Assembly: GCA_938001945.1 (NCBI GenBank)
Contig: CALLBH010000020.1
Location: 1 to 32,644, forward strand
DNA from: an uncultured Robiginitomaculum sp.
GTDB taxonomy: Bacteria; Pseudomonadota; Alphaproteobacteria; Caulobacterales; Maricaulaceae
Length of the DNA: 32,644 bases
Direction: 5' to 3'
Shown: positions 25,083 to 32,624 of the stretch, piece by piece
Numbering within the stretch: the first letter of the stretch is position 1
Layout of the letters: the number at the start of each line of letters is the position of its first letter
Notes under the pieces: generated by a model
The model's database searches: none
What the model saw: only the letters and a program-made list of their open reading frames with translations
What the model was told of the DNA's origin: nothing
Position numbers and translations under genes: made by a program

Positions 25083-26138
25083 TCAAGAGCCGTTTTTCAA
25101 ATTATTGGGCGCAGAAGTGGATTCACGAACAACCATATTTAACTGCACGCTTTGAGGCTCTGTTGGCGCATCCGCGGCCTCAAGCTTGTCTGAGCTCATT
25201 AAAAGCTGGGCTGCGTAACCGCCAAATTCTCGGATCGGAGATCGAACCACCGTCATGGGCGGCGAAATCCTGGACACGATTGGCGTATCATCAAATCCCA
25301 CAACAGAAAGATCTTGCGGAATGCGAAGCCCTGCTTCGCGCGCCGCAAAGTAAACCCCTACAGCCATTTCATCATTACCCGCAAAAATCGCGGTGGGGCG
25401 GTTTGGGCCGCGTAGCAAAGATGCCGCGCAATCTACACCCGAGTCAAAAGTATAGGCCCCTTCTAAGGTCAATTTGGGTTCAAGCTTTAGGCCAAATTCC
25501 TCAAGCCCTGCCTTGAATCCCGCGCGCCGTTCATGCGTTGACATGAAAAGCTCGGGTCCGTGAATATGCGCAATCCTGCTATGCCCCAGCTCTGCCAAAT
25601 GACGCGCGGCGAGCCTTGCACCTTGCGCATCCGCAGTTTTAATCTGATGCGCGGGGTCATTAAGATCAACAGAGGCAATGCGCACAAAGTGACAATTTCT
25701 ATCTTTAAGCTTCGCCGAGAGCTCTAGATCTTCGGATACAGAGGGCACAAATATCAGCCCAAAGGGATTATGTTGCTGGACAAAGGATAAGACCTGATCG
25801 TGATAATCAGAGTCTGTGCGATTACAGGGCCGCAGAACGAGTTGATAGCGCGTCCCTTTTAAAGCATCCAAAATACCGCGCTGAATATTGACGATATATT
25901 GCGGGCTTGGGTTATCGTAAATCAAGCCAATCAGAAAAGAGCGGCGAAAGGCCAAGGCCTGCGCCTGTGGATTAGGCACAAAGCCCGTTTCTTTGACGAT
26001 TCTCTTGACCTCGAGGCGTGTTTTATCACTCACGCCAGAGGCATTATTAATCACGCGCGAAACAGTTTTTTTTGATACGCCTGCCAAGCGGGCGACGTCG
26101 TTGATCGTAATCGTATCTTTATCGCGTTGTGTCGTCAT
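25083..26138 (-). CDS. LacI-family transcriptional regulator of the uronate genes
   Basis: 351 residues. LacI HTH and hinge (ITINDVARLAGVSKKTVSRVINNASGVSDKTRLEVKRIVKETGFVPNPQAQALA) precede a periplasmic-binding-like effector domain (LIGLIYDNPSPQYIVNIQRGI..., AIFAGNDEMAVGVYFAA, LSVVGFDDTPI). It probably represses kduI-operon and hydratase genes through the two identical TGACACCGGTTACC sites and is released by a uronate intermediate such as KDG or DKII (inference). ATG 26138 is the natural start. It lies between its two operators; the gene itself reads towards kduI with 63 bases between. Confidence 0.93.
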   Translation of the reverse strand: MTTQRDKDTITINDVARLAGVSKKTVSRVINNASGVSDKTRLEVKRIVKETGFVPNPQAQALAFRRSFLIGLIYDNPSPQYIVNIQRGILDALKGTRYQLVLRPCNRTDSDYHDQVLSFVQQHNPFGLIFVPSVSEDLELSAKLKDRNCHFVRIASVDLNDPAHQIKTADAQGARLAARHLAELGHSRIAHIHGPELFMSTHERRAGFKAGLEEFGLKLEPKLTLEGAYTFDSGVDCAASLLRGPNRPTAIFAGNDEMAVGVYFAAREAGLRIPQDLSVVGFDDTPIVSRISPPMTVVRSPIREFGGYAAQLLMSSDKLEAADAPTEPQSVQLNMVVRESTSAPNNLKNGS

Positions 26139-26237
26139 AATTGCAGCAAGCCTCTCGCAGACTCACACCGTCCTATTGATTTTCACCCTCATACTTATGC
26201 TCAAAGGCACAGCTAGAGTGATTTATTAAGTTCAGCA

Positions 26238-26266
26238 TTGGCATGCTGACACCGGTTACCTATAAT
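26238..26266 (+). promoter_or_regulatory. sigma70-type promoter of the hydratase/beta-helix genes
   Basis: TTGGCA (26238-26243), an exact 17-base spacer and a perfect TATAAT (26261-26266). The LacI-type operator occupies 14 of the 17 spacer bases, so repressor binding would directly exclude RNA polymerase. The start codon is about 50 bases downstream. Confidence 0.8.
26247..26260 (+). promoter_or_regulatory. LacI-type operator inside the hydratase promoter
   Basis: TGACACCGGTTACC, identical to the reverse-strand copy at 25048-25061 in front of kduI. It lies between the -35 and -10 hexamers. Confidence 0.85.
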
Positions 26267-26314
26267 GACCTAAAATTAGACATGAGTACAACACAAAACC
26301 GAGGACACTTCATT

Positions 26315-27115
26315 ATGGCATCTTATTCTGCGACGGCTGAAGACATTGCAAAGGCCTTTACGACGGCAAGATTAGAGGCGGGAAGCCTAAAGAAATATCC
26401 CGGTCCTGTGCCCCAAGATTTAGAGCAGGCCTATGCCATTCAAGATGCCGCTATAAAAATGTGGCCGCATAAAGTCGCGGGGTGGAAAATTGGCGGCATC
26501 GGCGGCGACTACGCCACACGGTTCAATGAAACAAAACTCGCCGGACCCGTTTTCGAAAACCAAATTTACATGACCGAAGGCCCTTGTTTCAACATGCCGG
26601 TCTTTGCAGATGGCTTCGCCGCTATCGAAGGCGAAATCGTGATCATCGTCAAAAAGGATGCCCCCGAGGGTAAAATGGATTGGTCTATGGAAGACGCGCA
26701 AGATTATGTCGGCGCCGTGCATATGGGCGTTGAAATTGCCAGCAGTCCCTTCCCGGACATCAATAATATGGGGCCGCTTGTGACGATCTCTGATTTCGGG
26801 AATAATAATGGCCTGATTATCGGTCAAGAGCTTCCCGGCTGGGCAAGCTCCAAGCTCGAAGATTGGTCGGTTGAAACCATCATCAATGGCAAAAGCTTTG
26901 GCACGGCAACGCCGCCGGGACCGATGCTATCTTTCCGCTTTGTTTTAGAAAATGCGGCGCGCCGCGGCATGCCCCTTAAAAAAGGTATGGCGATTACAAC
27001 AGGTGCCATCACGGGTGTTCACCAAGCCTATAGCGGGCAGACAAGCACCGTGACCTGTAGCAAGACCTACGACATTGATATCGTTCTTGTGCCTGAAACT
27101 CCTGCGGCATCTTAA
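26315..27115 (+). CDS. FAH-superfamily 2-keto-4-pentenoate hydratase-like enzyme (MhpD-like)
   Basis: 266 residues, the size of MhpD/2-oxopent-4-enoate hydratases and 4-oxalocrotonate decarboxylases. The metal ligands of this group are visible: Glu105 and Glu107 (AAIEGEIVII) and Glu140 (VHMGVEIASSPF). The GWKIGG segment and the C-terminal GAITGVH are also typical. The family adds water to, or decarboxylates, enolisable 2-keto acids. The LacI operator shared with kduI suggests action on a uronate-derived 2-keto-3-deoxy acid or a side product rather than on aromatic cleavage products (inference). Start ATG 26315 with GAGGA in front; an earlier ATG at 26243 lies inside the promoter/operator and cannot be translated from it. 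Confidence 0.8.
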   Translation: MASYSATAEDIAKAFTTARLEAGSLKKYPGPVPQDLEQAYAIQDAAIKMWPHKVAGWKIGGIGGDYATRFNETKLAGPVFENQIYMTEGPCFNMPVFADGFAAIEGEIVIIVKKDAPEGKMDWSMEDAQDYVGAVHMGVEIASSPFPDINNMGPLVTISDFGNNNGLIIGQELPGWASSKLEDWSVETIINGKSFGTATPPGPMLSFRFVLENAARRGMPLKKGMAITTGAITGVHQAYSGQTSTVTCSKTYDIDIVLVPETPAAS

Positions 27116-27116
27116 G

Positions 27117-28805
27117 ATGAGCGCGGTTCTAAAAACCATCGCAGGCGGATTTAGCTTGGTCTGTATTCTTTCGATATCTTGCGTCTGCGCGGCGCATGAT
27201 CAAGAGCCGCTCAAAATCTTAAGTGATGCCGAAGTGATGCAAGATACCTACCTGCCCGATTTTTCTTATGCGGGCTATAATCATGGCATTGGCGAGATCC
27301 CGGTTTTAAAGGGCAAAGTCATCGACGTGACCGATTATGACGTTATTGCGGATGACGATATTGACGACTCAGCCGGCATGTTAAAGGCATTCGACGCGGC
27401 ACATAAAACGCGTGGTCCCGTCATCATCAAACTCCCCGCCGGCCGGATCATTGTCTCTGAAATATTGAAAATTCAGCGCGGTGATATTGTCTTGCGCGGC
27501 GCAGGTTCGGGGCCCAAAGGGACAGACCTTCACTTCCCCCGCCCGCTTCAAATGGTCGACAAAACCGACTCACTGGATGAGCTTCGCGAATATTTAAAAA
27601 AATATGATAAACGCCAACGCGAGGCAGATAAAAATATAGATACGCTTTTCTCAGAATATTCATGGAGCGGCGGGTTTATCTGGATACAAAAAGACGGCAC
27701 CCGCGCGGCGGCCTACCTTGAAAGCGAAGATCCAAAAATTGACGTGTTAACCGAAGCCCATTCCGGCAAAGCGGGAACGCGTGAGGTGAAAGTTTCAAAT
27801 GCTGGATATCTGCAAATTGGCGATGCGGTTGAGCTGCAATGGCTTAATCGCCGGGGCGAAGACGGCCCCCTACTCAAAGAGATGTATGGCACAGGCGATA
27901 CCGGTAAGAAAATCGGCTCTCATCATTGGACATTTCCTGAGCGCCCGCTCGTGCGTCAAAAGACAAGAATTTTAGGAATGAGCAGTAATGTCGTGACGAT
28001 CAGCGACCCGTTGCTGCATGACATCTCAAGCGAGATCCCTGCTCAATTTGCGCGCTGGGATCACATCGAAAATGTTGGGATTGAGGACATACACATTTCT
28101 TTCCCCGACTCGCCCGCCTTTGGACATCATCTGGAGCGCGGATATAATGCGATCTATCTTACGAGTGTGTTCAATGGCTGGATTCGCGACGTCAGTGTCC
28201 ATAATGGCGACACAGGCGTGCTATCCTATAACAGTGCCAATATCACCATCGCTAATATTGAAACCACAGGAACCCGCGCCGCGCATTATTCTGTTCACGC
28301 GGGCAATGTTCACAATGTCCTTGTGAAAAACCTGACGGTCAATAATCCGGCCATTCATTCGCTTAGCTTGAATACGCAATCGACCAAATGCGTGTTTCAA
28401 AATGCCATCGTCAATGAAGCCGCGGTTCTGGATCAACATGCGGGCGCCAATCATCAAAATTTGTTTGATAACATCACCGTCAAAGTCGCCGCGCGGCGAG
28501 ACGAGACCGGGCCATATTACCCCATATGGGACGGCAGCGGCGCAGGCTATTGGCAGCCTGGACACGGACGTTTCAACACCACATGGAACTTAAAGGTCAA
28601 TGTCCTCAGCGGAGCAGAGCGCGATGAAACCGTAACCTTGCGCGGAAGCGCAGAAGGGCCCGACGCGCGAATAGTTGGCATATCAGGAAACAGAAATTTC
28701 GACGTCGAATACGTCCCTCCCCCGTATATTGAACGGCTAAACTACCCCATGAACGATGTGCCGTCGCTTTATGACGAGCAGCTAAGACGAAGAACCACAG
28801 ATTGA
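27117..28805 (+). CDS. secreted right-handed beta-helix protein, putative polysaccharide lyase/hydrolase
   Basis: 562 residues. A signal peptide (about 1-25, AVLKTIAGGFSLVCILSISCVCAA) is followed by the pectate-lyase-3-like opening VTDYDVIADDDIDDSAGMLKAFDAA and PVIIKLPAGRIIVSE...IVLRGAG. The middle shows beta-helix coils (VGIEDIHISF, WIRDVSVHNGDTGVLSYNSANITIANIETTG, VHNVLVKNLTVNN). An inserted charged region at about residues 150-180 breaks the helix. It probably acts in the periplasm or outside on a uronate-containing glycan, supplying substrate for the TRAP and Kdu route; the specific CAZy family and bond are not recognisable. It begins 1 base after the hydratase stop and shares its LacI-controlled promoter. 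No clear terminator follows. Confidence 0.7.
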   Translation: MSAVLKTIAGGFSLVCILSISCVCAAHDQEPLKILSDAEVMQDTYLPDFSYAGYNHGIGEIPVLKGKVIDVTDYDVIADDDIDDSAGMLKAFDAAHKTRGPVIIKLPAGRIIVSEILKIQRGDIVLRGAGSGPKGTDLHFPRPLQMVDKTDSLDELREYLKKYDKRQREADKNIDTLFSEYSWSGGFIWIQKDGTRAAAYLESEDPKIDVLTEAHSGKAGTREVKVSNAGYLQIGDAVELQWLNRRGEDGPLLKEMYGTGDTGKKIGSHHWTFPERPLVRQKTRILGMSSNVVTISDPLLHDISSEIPAQFARWDHIENVGIEDIHISFPDSPAFGHHLERGYNAIYLTSVFNGWIRDVSVHNGDTGVLSYNSANITIANIETTGTRAAHYSVHAGNVHNVLVKNLTVNNPAIHSLSLNTQSTKCVFQNAIVNEAAVLDQHAGANHQNLFDNITVKVAARRDETGPYYPIWDGSGAGYWQPGHGRFNTTWNLKVNVLSGAERDETVTLRGSAEGPDARIVGISGNRNFDVEYVPPPYIERLNYPMNDVPSLYDEQLRRRTTD

Positions 28806-28882
28806 TTCCAACACCAATCTGAAATCAAACAGATGGCCTAAATCGGAAGCTTGATAACGACAAACTCCATTGGCTCATAGCT

Positions 28883-29160
28883 TTACCCTAGCTCGCGAAC
28901 ATGATGGCTTGCGTCACGATAACTAGCCTCTTTTAGCCTTGTACGGAAACGGCTCGGCACTATCACATGCCAGCATTGTCGATCTGCATCGGCAAATATG
29001 CCTCTCCATTGGCGGGCCGGCTTGCAGCTATCGGTATCAAGGGAACGGTATGTCAATCTGCGACGTCTATATGGCTGACCGCCTTGGGTACTCGGCGCAC
29101 GTAATGCCAAATATCACCGCGTAACCTTAGGTATTGGTCGGGCCGTCTAATCGCTTTCAT
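28883..29160 (-). pseudogene. remnant of a tyrosine integrase with a DUF6538-like N-terminal domain (frameshifted, truncated)
   Basis: On the minus strand an ATG at 29160, with AGGAG in front, starts a good integrase N-terminus (RRPDQYLRLRGDIWHYVRRVPK...VSHIDV). This frame hits a stop after 33 codons. Dropping one base near 29064-29066 restores the expected continuation (RRLTYRSLDTDSCKPARQW..GIFADADRQCW), which runs to a stop at 28883. The RGxxWHYVRRVPK and SLxTDS..ARQ pattern is that of DUF6538-type phage/ICE integrases. The arm/core-binding start is preserved while the catalytic domain (Arg-His-Arg-Tyr) is missing. It reads away from the tRNA-Thr 3' end, the classic position of an island integrase, so it is probably the fossil of an older insertion. 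Confidence 0.75.
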
Positions 29161-29294
29161 CCTGCCATCTCCTGTGCAGCCTTTTGTAAGGCAAGAAGTG
29201 AGGCAAATCGCGCGAGTTACCGTGTGGAAAGTGCAGGAAAGAGGGATTTTCCGAGACTTTTCAGAGGCTTACGCAACTTGCTATGATAGGAAAA

Positions 29295-29339
29295 TGGTGC
29301 CCCCACACGGACTTGAACCGCGGACCCCCTGATTACAAA
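29295..29339 (-). repeat. 3' fragment of tRNA-Thr(TGT): probable island attachment site (att)
   Basis: The minus strand reads TTTGTAATCAG, a variable loop, a complete T arm (CGCGG-TTCAAGT-CCGTG) and an acceptor 3' strand TGGGGGC-A-CCA. This is the last 45 nt of a tRNA-Thr from the anticodon loop on. No matching 5' half is present: the sequence further right cannot pair with the acceptor or anticodon stem. This is the usual signature of the att copy displaced when an element inserted in a tRNA gene. The intact tRNA-Thr should lie at the far right end of the island, outside the window. Confidence 0.8.
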
Positions 29340-29495
29340 ACTAATTTAGGTTATTACTGCCGTTTACGTTCCATTACCCCACACGAGCATAAATATCTGA
29401 AACTATTGACAATTTTAGATTTTCACTACTCTACATGACTCTAAGGCACGTCACATTTCGCTGTGAATGTGCTTCCAAATTGCTTCCAAATTTGG

Positions 29496-30692
29496 ATGGA
29501 GATTATTTTGAAGTTGATAAAGTCAAAGATTGATAGCCTTGAACTCACAGGCAAAGATCAATTCTATTGGGATGAGCAGTTAAAAGGTTTTGGCTTGCGG
29601 GTCTCGCCTAAGGGCAAAAAAACCTTTGTTGTGCAATACCGTCATGCGGGCCGGACACAGCGTTTCCGCATTGGTCATTATGGAAAGCTGACCGTCCATG
29701 ATGCGAGGCGCGACGCTAAGATCATGCTTGGTGAAATTGCCAAGGGGAAAAGCCCTGCAAAATTCATCGGTGAGGGCCGTAACTCGCCAACTTTGGAGAT
29801 TGTTGCAAAACGCTTTATCTCGGAACATGTTTCCATAAGACTAAAGCCTGCGACGCAATCAGATTATAGGCATAACTTAAAAGCTTATATCCTGCCTGCC
29901 TTGGGGGCGCGAAAAGTTGCTGATATTACGCATAAAGAGGTTCAGGCTTTGCATCTCAAAATGAAGGATACACCTACGCAAGCTAACCGTACAATAAGCG
30001 TGTTATCAAAAATATTTAACTTATGTGAAAAATGGGGTTTGCGCGATGGGGCTACGAATCCTTGCACCCAGATTGAGCGATATAAAGAGACACGCCGTCA
30101 TCGGTTTTTAGATGAGACGGAATTAGCTATTCTCTGGAAGACTTTGGACGATATTAAAAATGAAGGTCAGATTAGCCAATACGCAATAACGGCTTTTAAA
30201 CTCCTCATTCTAACAGGTTGCAGGCTTGGCGAAATAAGAACGCTCAAATGGAGTTATATAAAAGGAAACCGTGTGGAATTTCCCGATACGAAAACAGGTT
30301 ATAAGCGCTTGCCGCTAAACGCTGACACAATGCAAATCTTACGAGATACGATACGCCAAGAAGATAATGACTATGTGATATGCGGTGAGATTGCTGGAAA
30401 GCCTATTGTGAACTTACAAAAGTCATGGCGGCGTGTAAGGGCGAGGGCAGGGCTTGAGGACGTTAGAATACATGATTTGCGACATACTTTTGCCTCCCAT
30501 GCGGTTATGGGTGGAACGCCTTTAGCTGTTGTGAGTAAACTTTTGGGGCATTCACAAATCGCAACAACAATGCGATACGCGCATCTAGCCGATAAAGAAT
30601 TATTACAGGCCAGTGAAGGCATAGGTTCTATTTTAAAACAATCGAATCCTCGTAGAGATACCTCTGATAATATCCATTTCTTGAAACGATAA
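29496..30692 (+). CDS. tyrosine recombinase / site-specific integrase
   Basis: About 398 residues: an arm-binding domain of the DUF4102-like type (DQFYWDEQLKGFGLRVSPKGKKTFVVQYR), a SAM-like core-binding domain (about 105-190) and a complete catalytic domain. Catalytic residues counted from ATG 29496: Arg243 (TGCRLGEIR), His326 and Arg329 (HDLRHTFASH), His352 (LLGHSQ) and Tyr361 (TMRYAHL). It should integrate and excise the island at tRNA-Thr. Start uncertain: ATG 29496 has no clear ribosome site, whereas TTG 29508 has GGATGGAG in front; GTG 29463 is less likely. A 277-residue gene follows 6 bases later, so the two are probably cotranscribed. Confidence 0.92.
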   Translation: MEIILKLIKSKIDSLELTGKDQFYWDEQLKGFGLRVSPKGKKTFVVQYRHAGRTQRFRIGHYGKLTVHDARRDAKIMLGEIAKGKSPAKFIGEGRNSPTLEIVAKRFISEHVSIRLKPATQSDYRHNLKAYILPALGARKVADITHKEVQALHLKMKDTPTQANRTISVLSKIFNLCEKWGLRDGATNPCTQIERYKETRRHRFLDETELAILWKTLDDIKNEGQISQYAITAFKLLILTGCRLGEIRTLKWSYIKGNRVEFPDTKTGYKRLPLNADTMQILRDTIRQEDNDYVICGEIAGKPIVNLQKSWRRVRARAGLEDVRIHDLRHTFASHAVMGGTPLAVVSKLLGHSQIATTMRYAHLADKELLQASEGIGSILKQSNPRRDTSDNIHFLKR

Positions 30693-30698
30693 GCTCAT

Positions 30699-31532
30699 AT
30701 GAACCTCGTAAAACTAAAGGCTGAATTAGCAGGGGCGGGGACTTGCCCCGTCTTATCTGAACACATACTCGATATGGCTGTGAAAATGCCAATCTTGCCA
30801 GATGATATAACCGCCATTGACGGGATGAACTTGATTCTGAGCCAGTTCTTTATGTCGCCTTATGCTGGATATTTTGAAAACAAGAAAACTAAGATTATTG
30901 AGGACACAAAGCTTGCCCCTGAACAAATTTATGACGTGTTTCAAGGCTTAGACTTTATGGCGAAAACGCATATTATGTACGCTCTAGTACCTCTCGTGAA
31001 TGAAGATGTAATTGATGGTTTTGAGGAGTTGAAAAAAATAGAGAGGGCGGCGCAAAAGTTAAAAGATTTACTTCCAGCAAAAGACAGCACGCTTTACACC
31101 ATTCTGGCAATGGTTGAACAAACACAATCGCATTCACATCTACAATTTGATGAAAACACAAATAACGCCGCGCTCTATTTTACTAATTTAGAGACTATGA
31201 TTGACGGGCTCATAAATCTACGCTCGGTCATTCCCCAAACAGCTATGGGGCAATTCATGAAGCTAGGCGTTAAAAGCCCAAAGGGTAATCTGGCTTTAAG
31301 AGTTTGGCTTGAACAGGCTTATGAGCTGTGGACGGGCGGTATGGGGCGCAATTTTAAACATGATGGCAAAGACGGCATAAATGGCAGAAAGCGCTTTACC
31401 GAATTTGCCTATAACTCTCTCATGATTATTCACCCCGCTATTACATATGCAAGCCTAGAACATGGCGTCAGGGCGTTGTTCGAAAGACGCTCTAAAACCA
31501 TTGCGGCTCTACACCCTAAAAACATCTCATAG
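30699..31532 (+). CDS. unrecognised 277-residue island protein downstream of integrase
   Basis: I do not recognise a family. The protein is largely alpha-helical, soluble, without signal peptide or membrane segments. It has an N-terminal hydrophobic/acidic region, a middle with KKIERAAQKLKDLLPAKD (possible amphipathic helix) and a basic C-terminal third (GRNFKHDGKDGINGRKRFTEFAYNSLMIIHPAITYASLEHGVRALFERRSKTI). ATG 30699 follows the integrase stop by 6 bases, suggesting one transcript and perhaps a role in island maintenance or excision. Coding is supported by length and even codon use. The C-terminal part loosely recalls small proteins found beside integrases, but no function should be inferred from this. 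Confidence 0.75.
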   Translation: MNLVKLKAELAGAGTCPVLSEHILDMAVKMPILPDDITAIDGMNLILSQFFMSPYAGYFENKKTKIIEDTKLAPEQIYDVFQGLDFMAKTHIMYALVPLVNEDVIDGFEELKKIERAAQKLKDLLPAKDSTLYTILAMVEQTQSHSHLQFDENTNNAALYFTNLETMIDGLINLRSVIPQTAMGQFMKLGVKSPKGNLALRVWLEQAYELWTGGMGRNFKHDGKDGINGRKRFTEFAYNSLMIIHPAITYASLEHGVRALFERRSKTIAALHPKNIS

Positions 31533-31600
31533 CTACTCAGTGCTTTAAATGGTCATCTAGCGTAATCAGACGGGGTAACTGAGACCCTTGATAACGCGCT

Positions 31601-31816
31601 ATGAGTCAACCGCTAAACAATCCCGATCAACTCTTAACGGAAGCGCAAGCGGCTGATTTGATCTGTTATTCGCAACGCACGTTACAGAATTGGCGGCAGC
31701 GCGGGGGCGGCCCGAAATATGTCAAAGTCTCCGCGCGGTCTATCCGCTATCAGCGCCGAGATGTTCTCGATTGGATTGAAGCGCATAAGCGCCGTCATAC
31801 TGCCGAAGAATTTTGA
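31601..31816 (+). CDS. AlpA/excisionase-like helix-turn-helix protein
   Basis: 71 residues of the HTH_17/MerR-like excisionase group. LLTEAQAADLICYSQRTLQNWRQRGGGPKYVKVSARSIRYQRRDVLDWIEAHKRR shows the recognition helix (QRTLQNWRQ), the GGGPxY wing and the IRYxxxDVLDWIE ending. Such proteins act as recombination directionality factors or regulators of integrase genes. It lies about 70 bases after the preceding island gene, on the same strand. No strong ribosome site was found (GAGACCC about 20 bases upstream). Confidence 0.85.
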   Translation: MSQPLNNPDQLLTEAQAADLICYSQRTLQNWRQRGGGPKYVKVSARSIRYQRRDVLDWIEAHKRRHTAEEF

Positions 31817-32383
31817 TAAGCTTGACGGTTGTTGAAGGCTATACTTACCCTCAACATAACCCCAGCTTTGACGCCTCCTTTAACGCCACCCGACCCCACT
31901 TTAACCCCTATTAAACCCATTAAAGGGCTATTTGAGGCAAGATTCGACCCTATCCGTTTATACGGCTATTTAACGTCAAAAACCGATAAAGAATGCATTA
32001 AAAACCGTATTCAATAACGGACTAAAGATTGTGCAGATTAATGTGGTCTATTTTAAACGATAAATAATCGATAAAACCGATTAGGGTGTCGTTTAGCTAA
32101 TCGGTTATAACTCGATTTTTTACTCTTAATAAAGTGAGCGCTTTAATGCGCTATTTATAACCCTACCCATGACGCCAGCTAATACCCCTATTTGACCCCT
32201 CTAAAGGGTTATATAGCCCTCAAATGAGTCGATACGGTGTCGAGTCGTGTATCGATACATTTACCGATACTTTCCCGGTAATTGCCGATACCGTTCCCGT
32301 AAAATGACCCTGCGCTATCTTAGGGCTAAATAGGCCCCAACTTGGCCCTTACTGTCCCTATACTTGTATCGGCAATTTACCGC
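31817..32383. other. 567-base region without a confident gene; repeat-rich, possibly regulatory or origin-like
   Basis: No reading frame here has a convincing start and protein-like composition. A 62-codon frame from TTG 31829 is dominated by Pro-Thr runs made by the local ACCCC-type repeats. Visible structure: two diverged similar blocks (about 31857-31945 and 32158-32235, both with ACCCCTAT, TAAAGGG and GACGCC), a 10-bp inverted repeat, and repeated CCGATA/CGATAC words. It could be a replication or transfer origin, arm-type integrase sites or a promoter region of the next operon; the sequence does not decide. Confidence 0.5.
32075..32106. repeat. perfect 10-bp inverted repeat
   Basis: AACCGATTAG (32075-32084) and CTAATCGGTT (32097-32106) are separated by 12 bases. 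No T-run follows directly and no gene ends nearby, so a protein-binding site or DNA stem is more likely than a terminator. Confidence 0.7.
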
Positions 32384-32624
32384 CTATAGGCGCTGAATAG
32401 GCAACAGAAGCCCTTTTGCATTTAAACCGATAAGTTTTGCGTAATAATGGGAATGATAGACGCGGTAATCCGATATACGCAAATAATACCCATAATAGCC
32501 CAAAACATACCCGTTAAAGGACGGTTCGAAATAGGGTCTAAATGTTATCCGATAACCATCATCCACATCGATGATGAGGTGCAAGCATCCGCTGCTCTTA
32601 TCCTCGGCTAAAGCCTTACCGATA
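32264..32624. repeat. cluster of CCGATA words
   Basis: CCGATA occurs in direct orientation at 32264, 32285, 32427, 32470, 32549 and 32619, and in reverse (TATCGG) at 32367; an outlying copy is at 31983. The copies at 32264 and 32285 sit in a rough 21-base tandem (CCGATACTTTCCCGGTAA / CCGATACCGTTCCCGTAA). Part of the cluster overlaps the reading frame on the minus strand. Confidence 0.55.

Noticed and set aside
25163-25516. 117-codon plus-strand frame inside the lacI-type gene
   Set aside because: Antisense of a well-supported gene, no recognisable domain.
28883-29110. 75-codon minus-strand frame as an independent small gene
   Set aside because: Better explained as the second half of a frameshifted integrase whose start lies at 29160 in another frame.
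29295-29400. an intact tRNA-Thr gene
   Set aside because: Only the 3' half is present; the sequence to the right cannot form acceptor, D or anticodon 5' strands.
31829-32017. 62-codon frame with LTPPLTPPDPTLTP
   Set aside because: TTG start without ribosome site; Pro-Thr pattern follows from local ACCCC/TTTAAC repeats.
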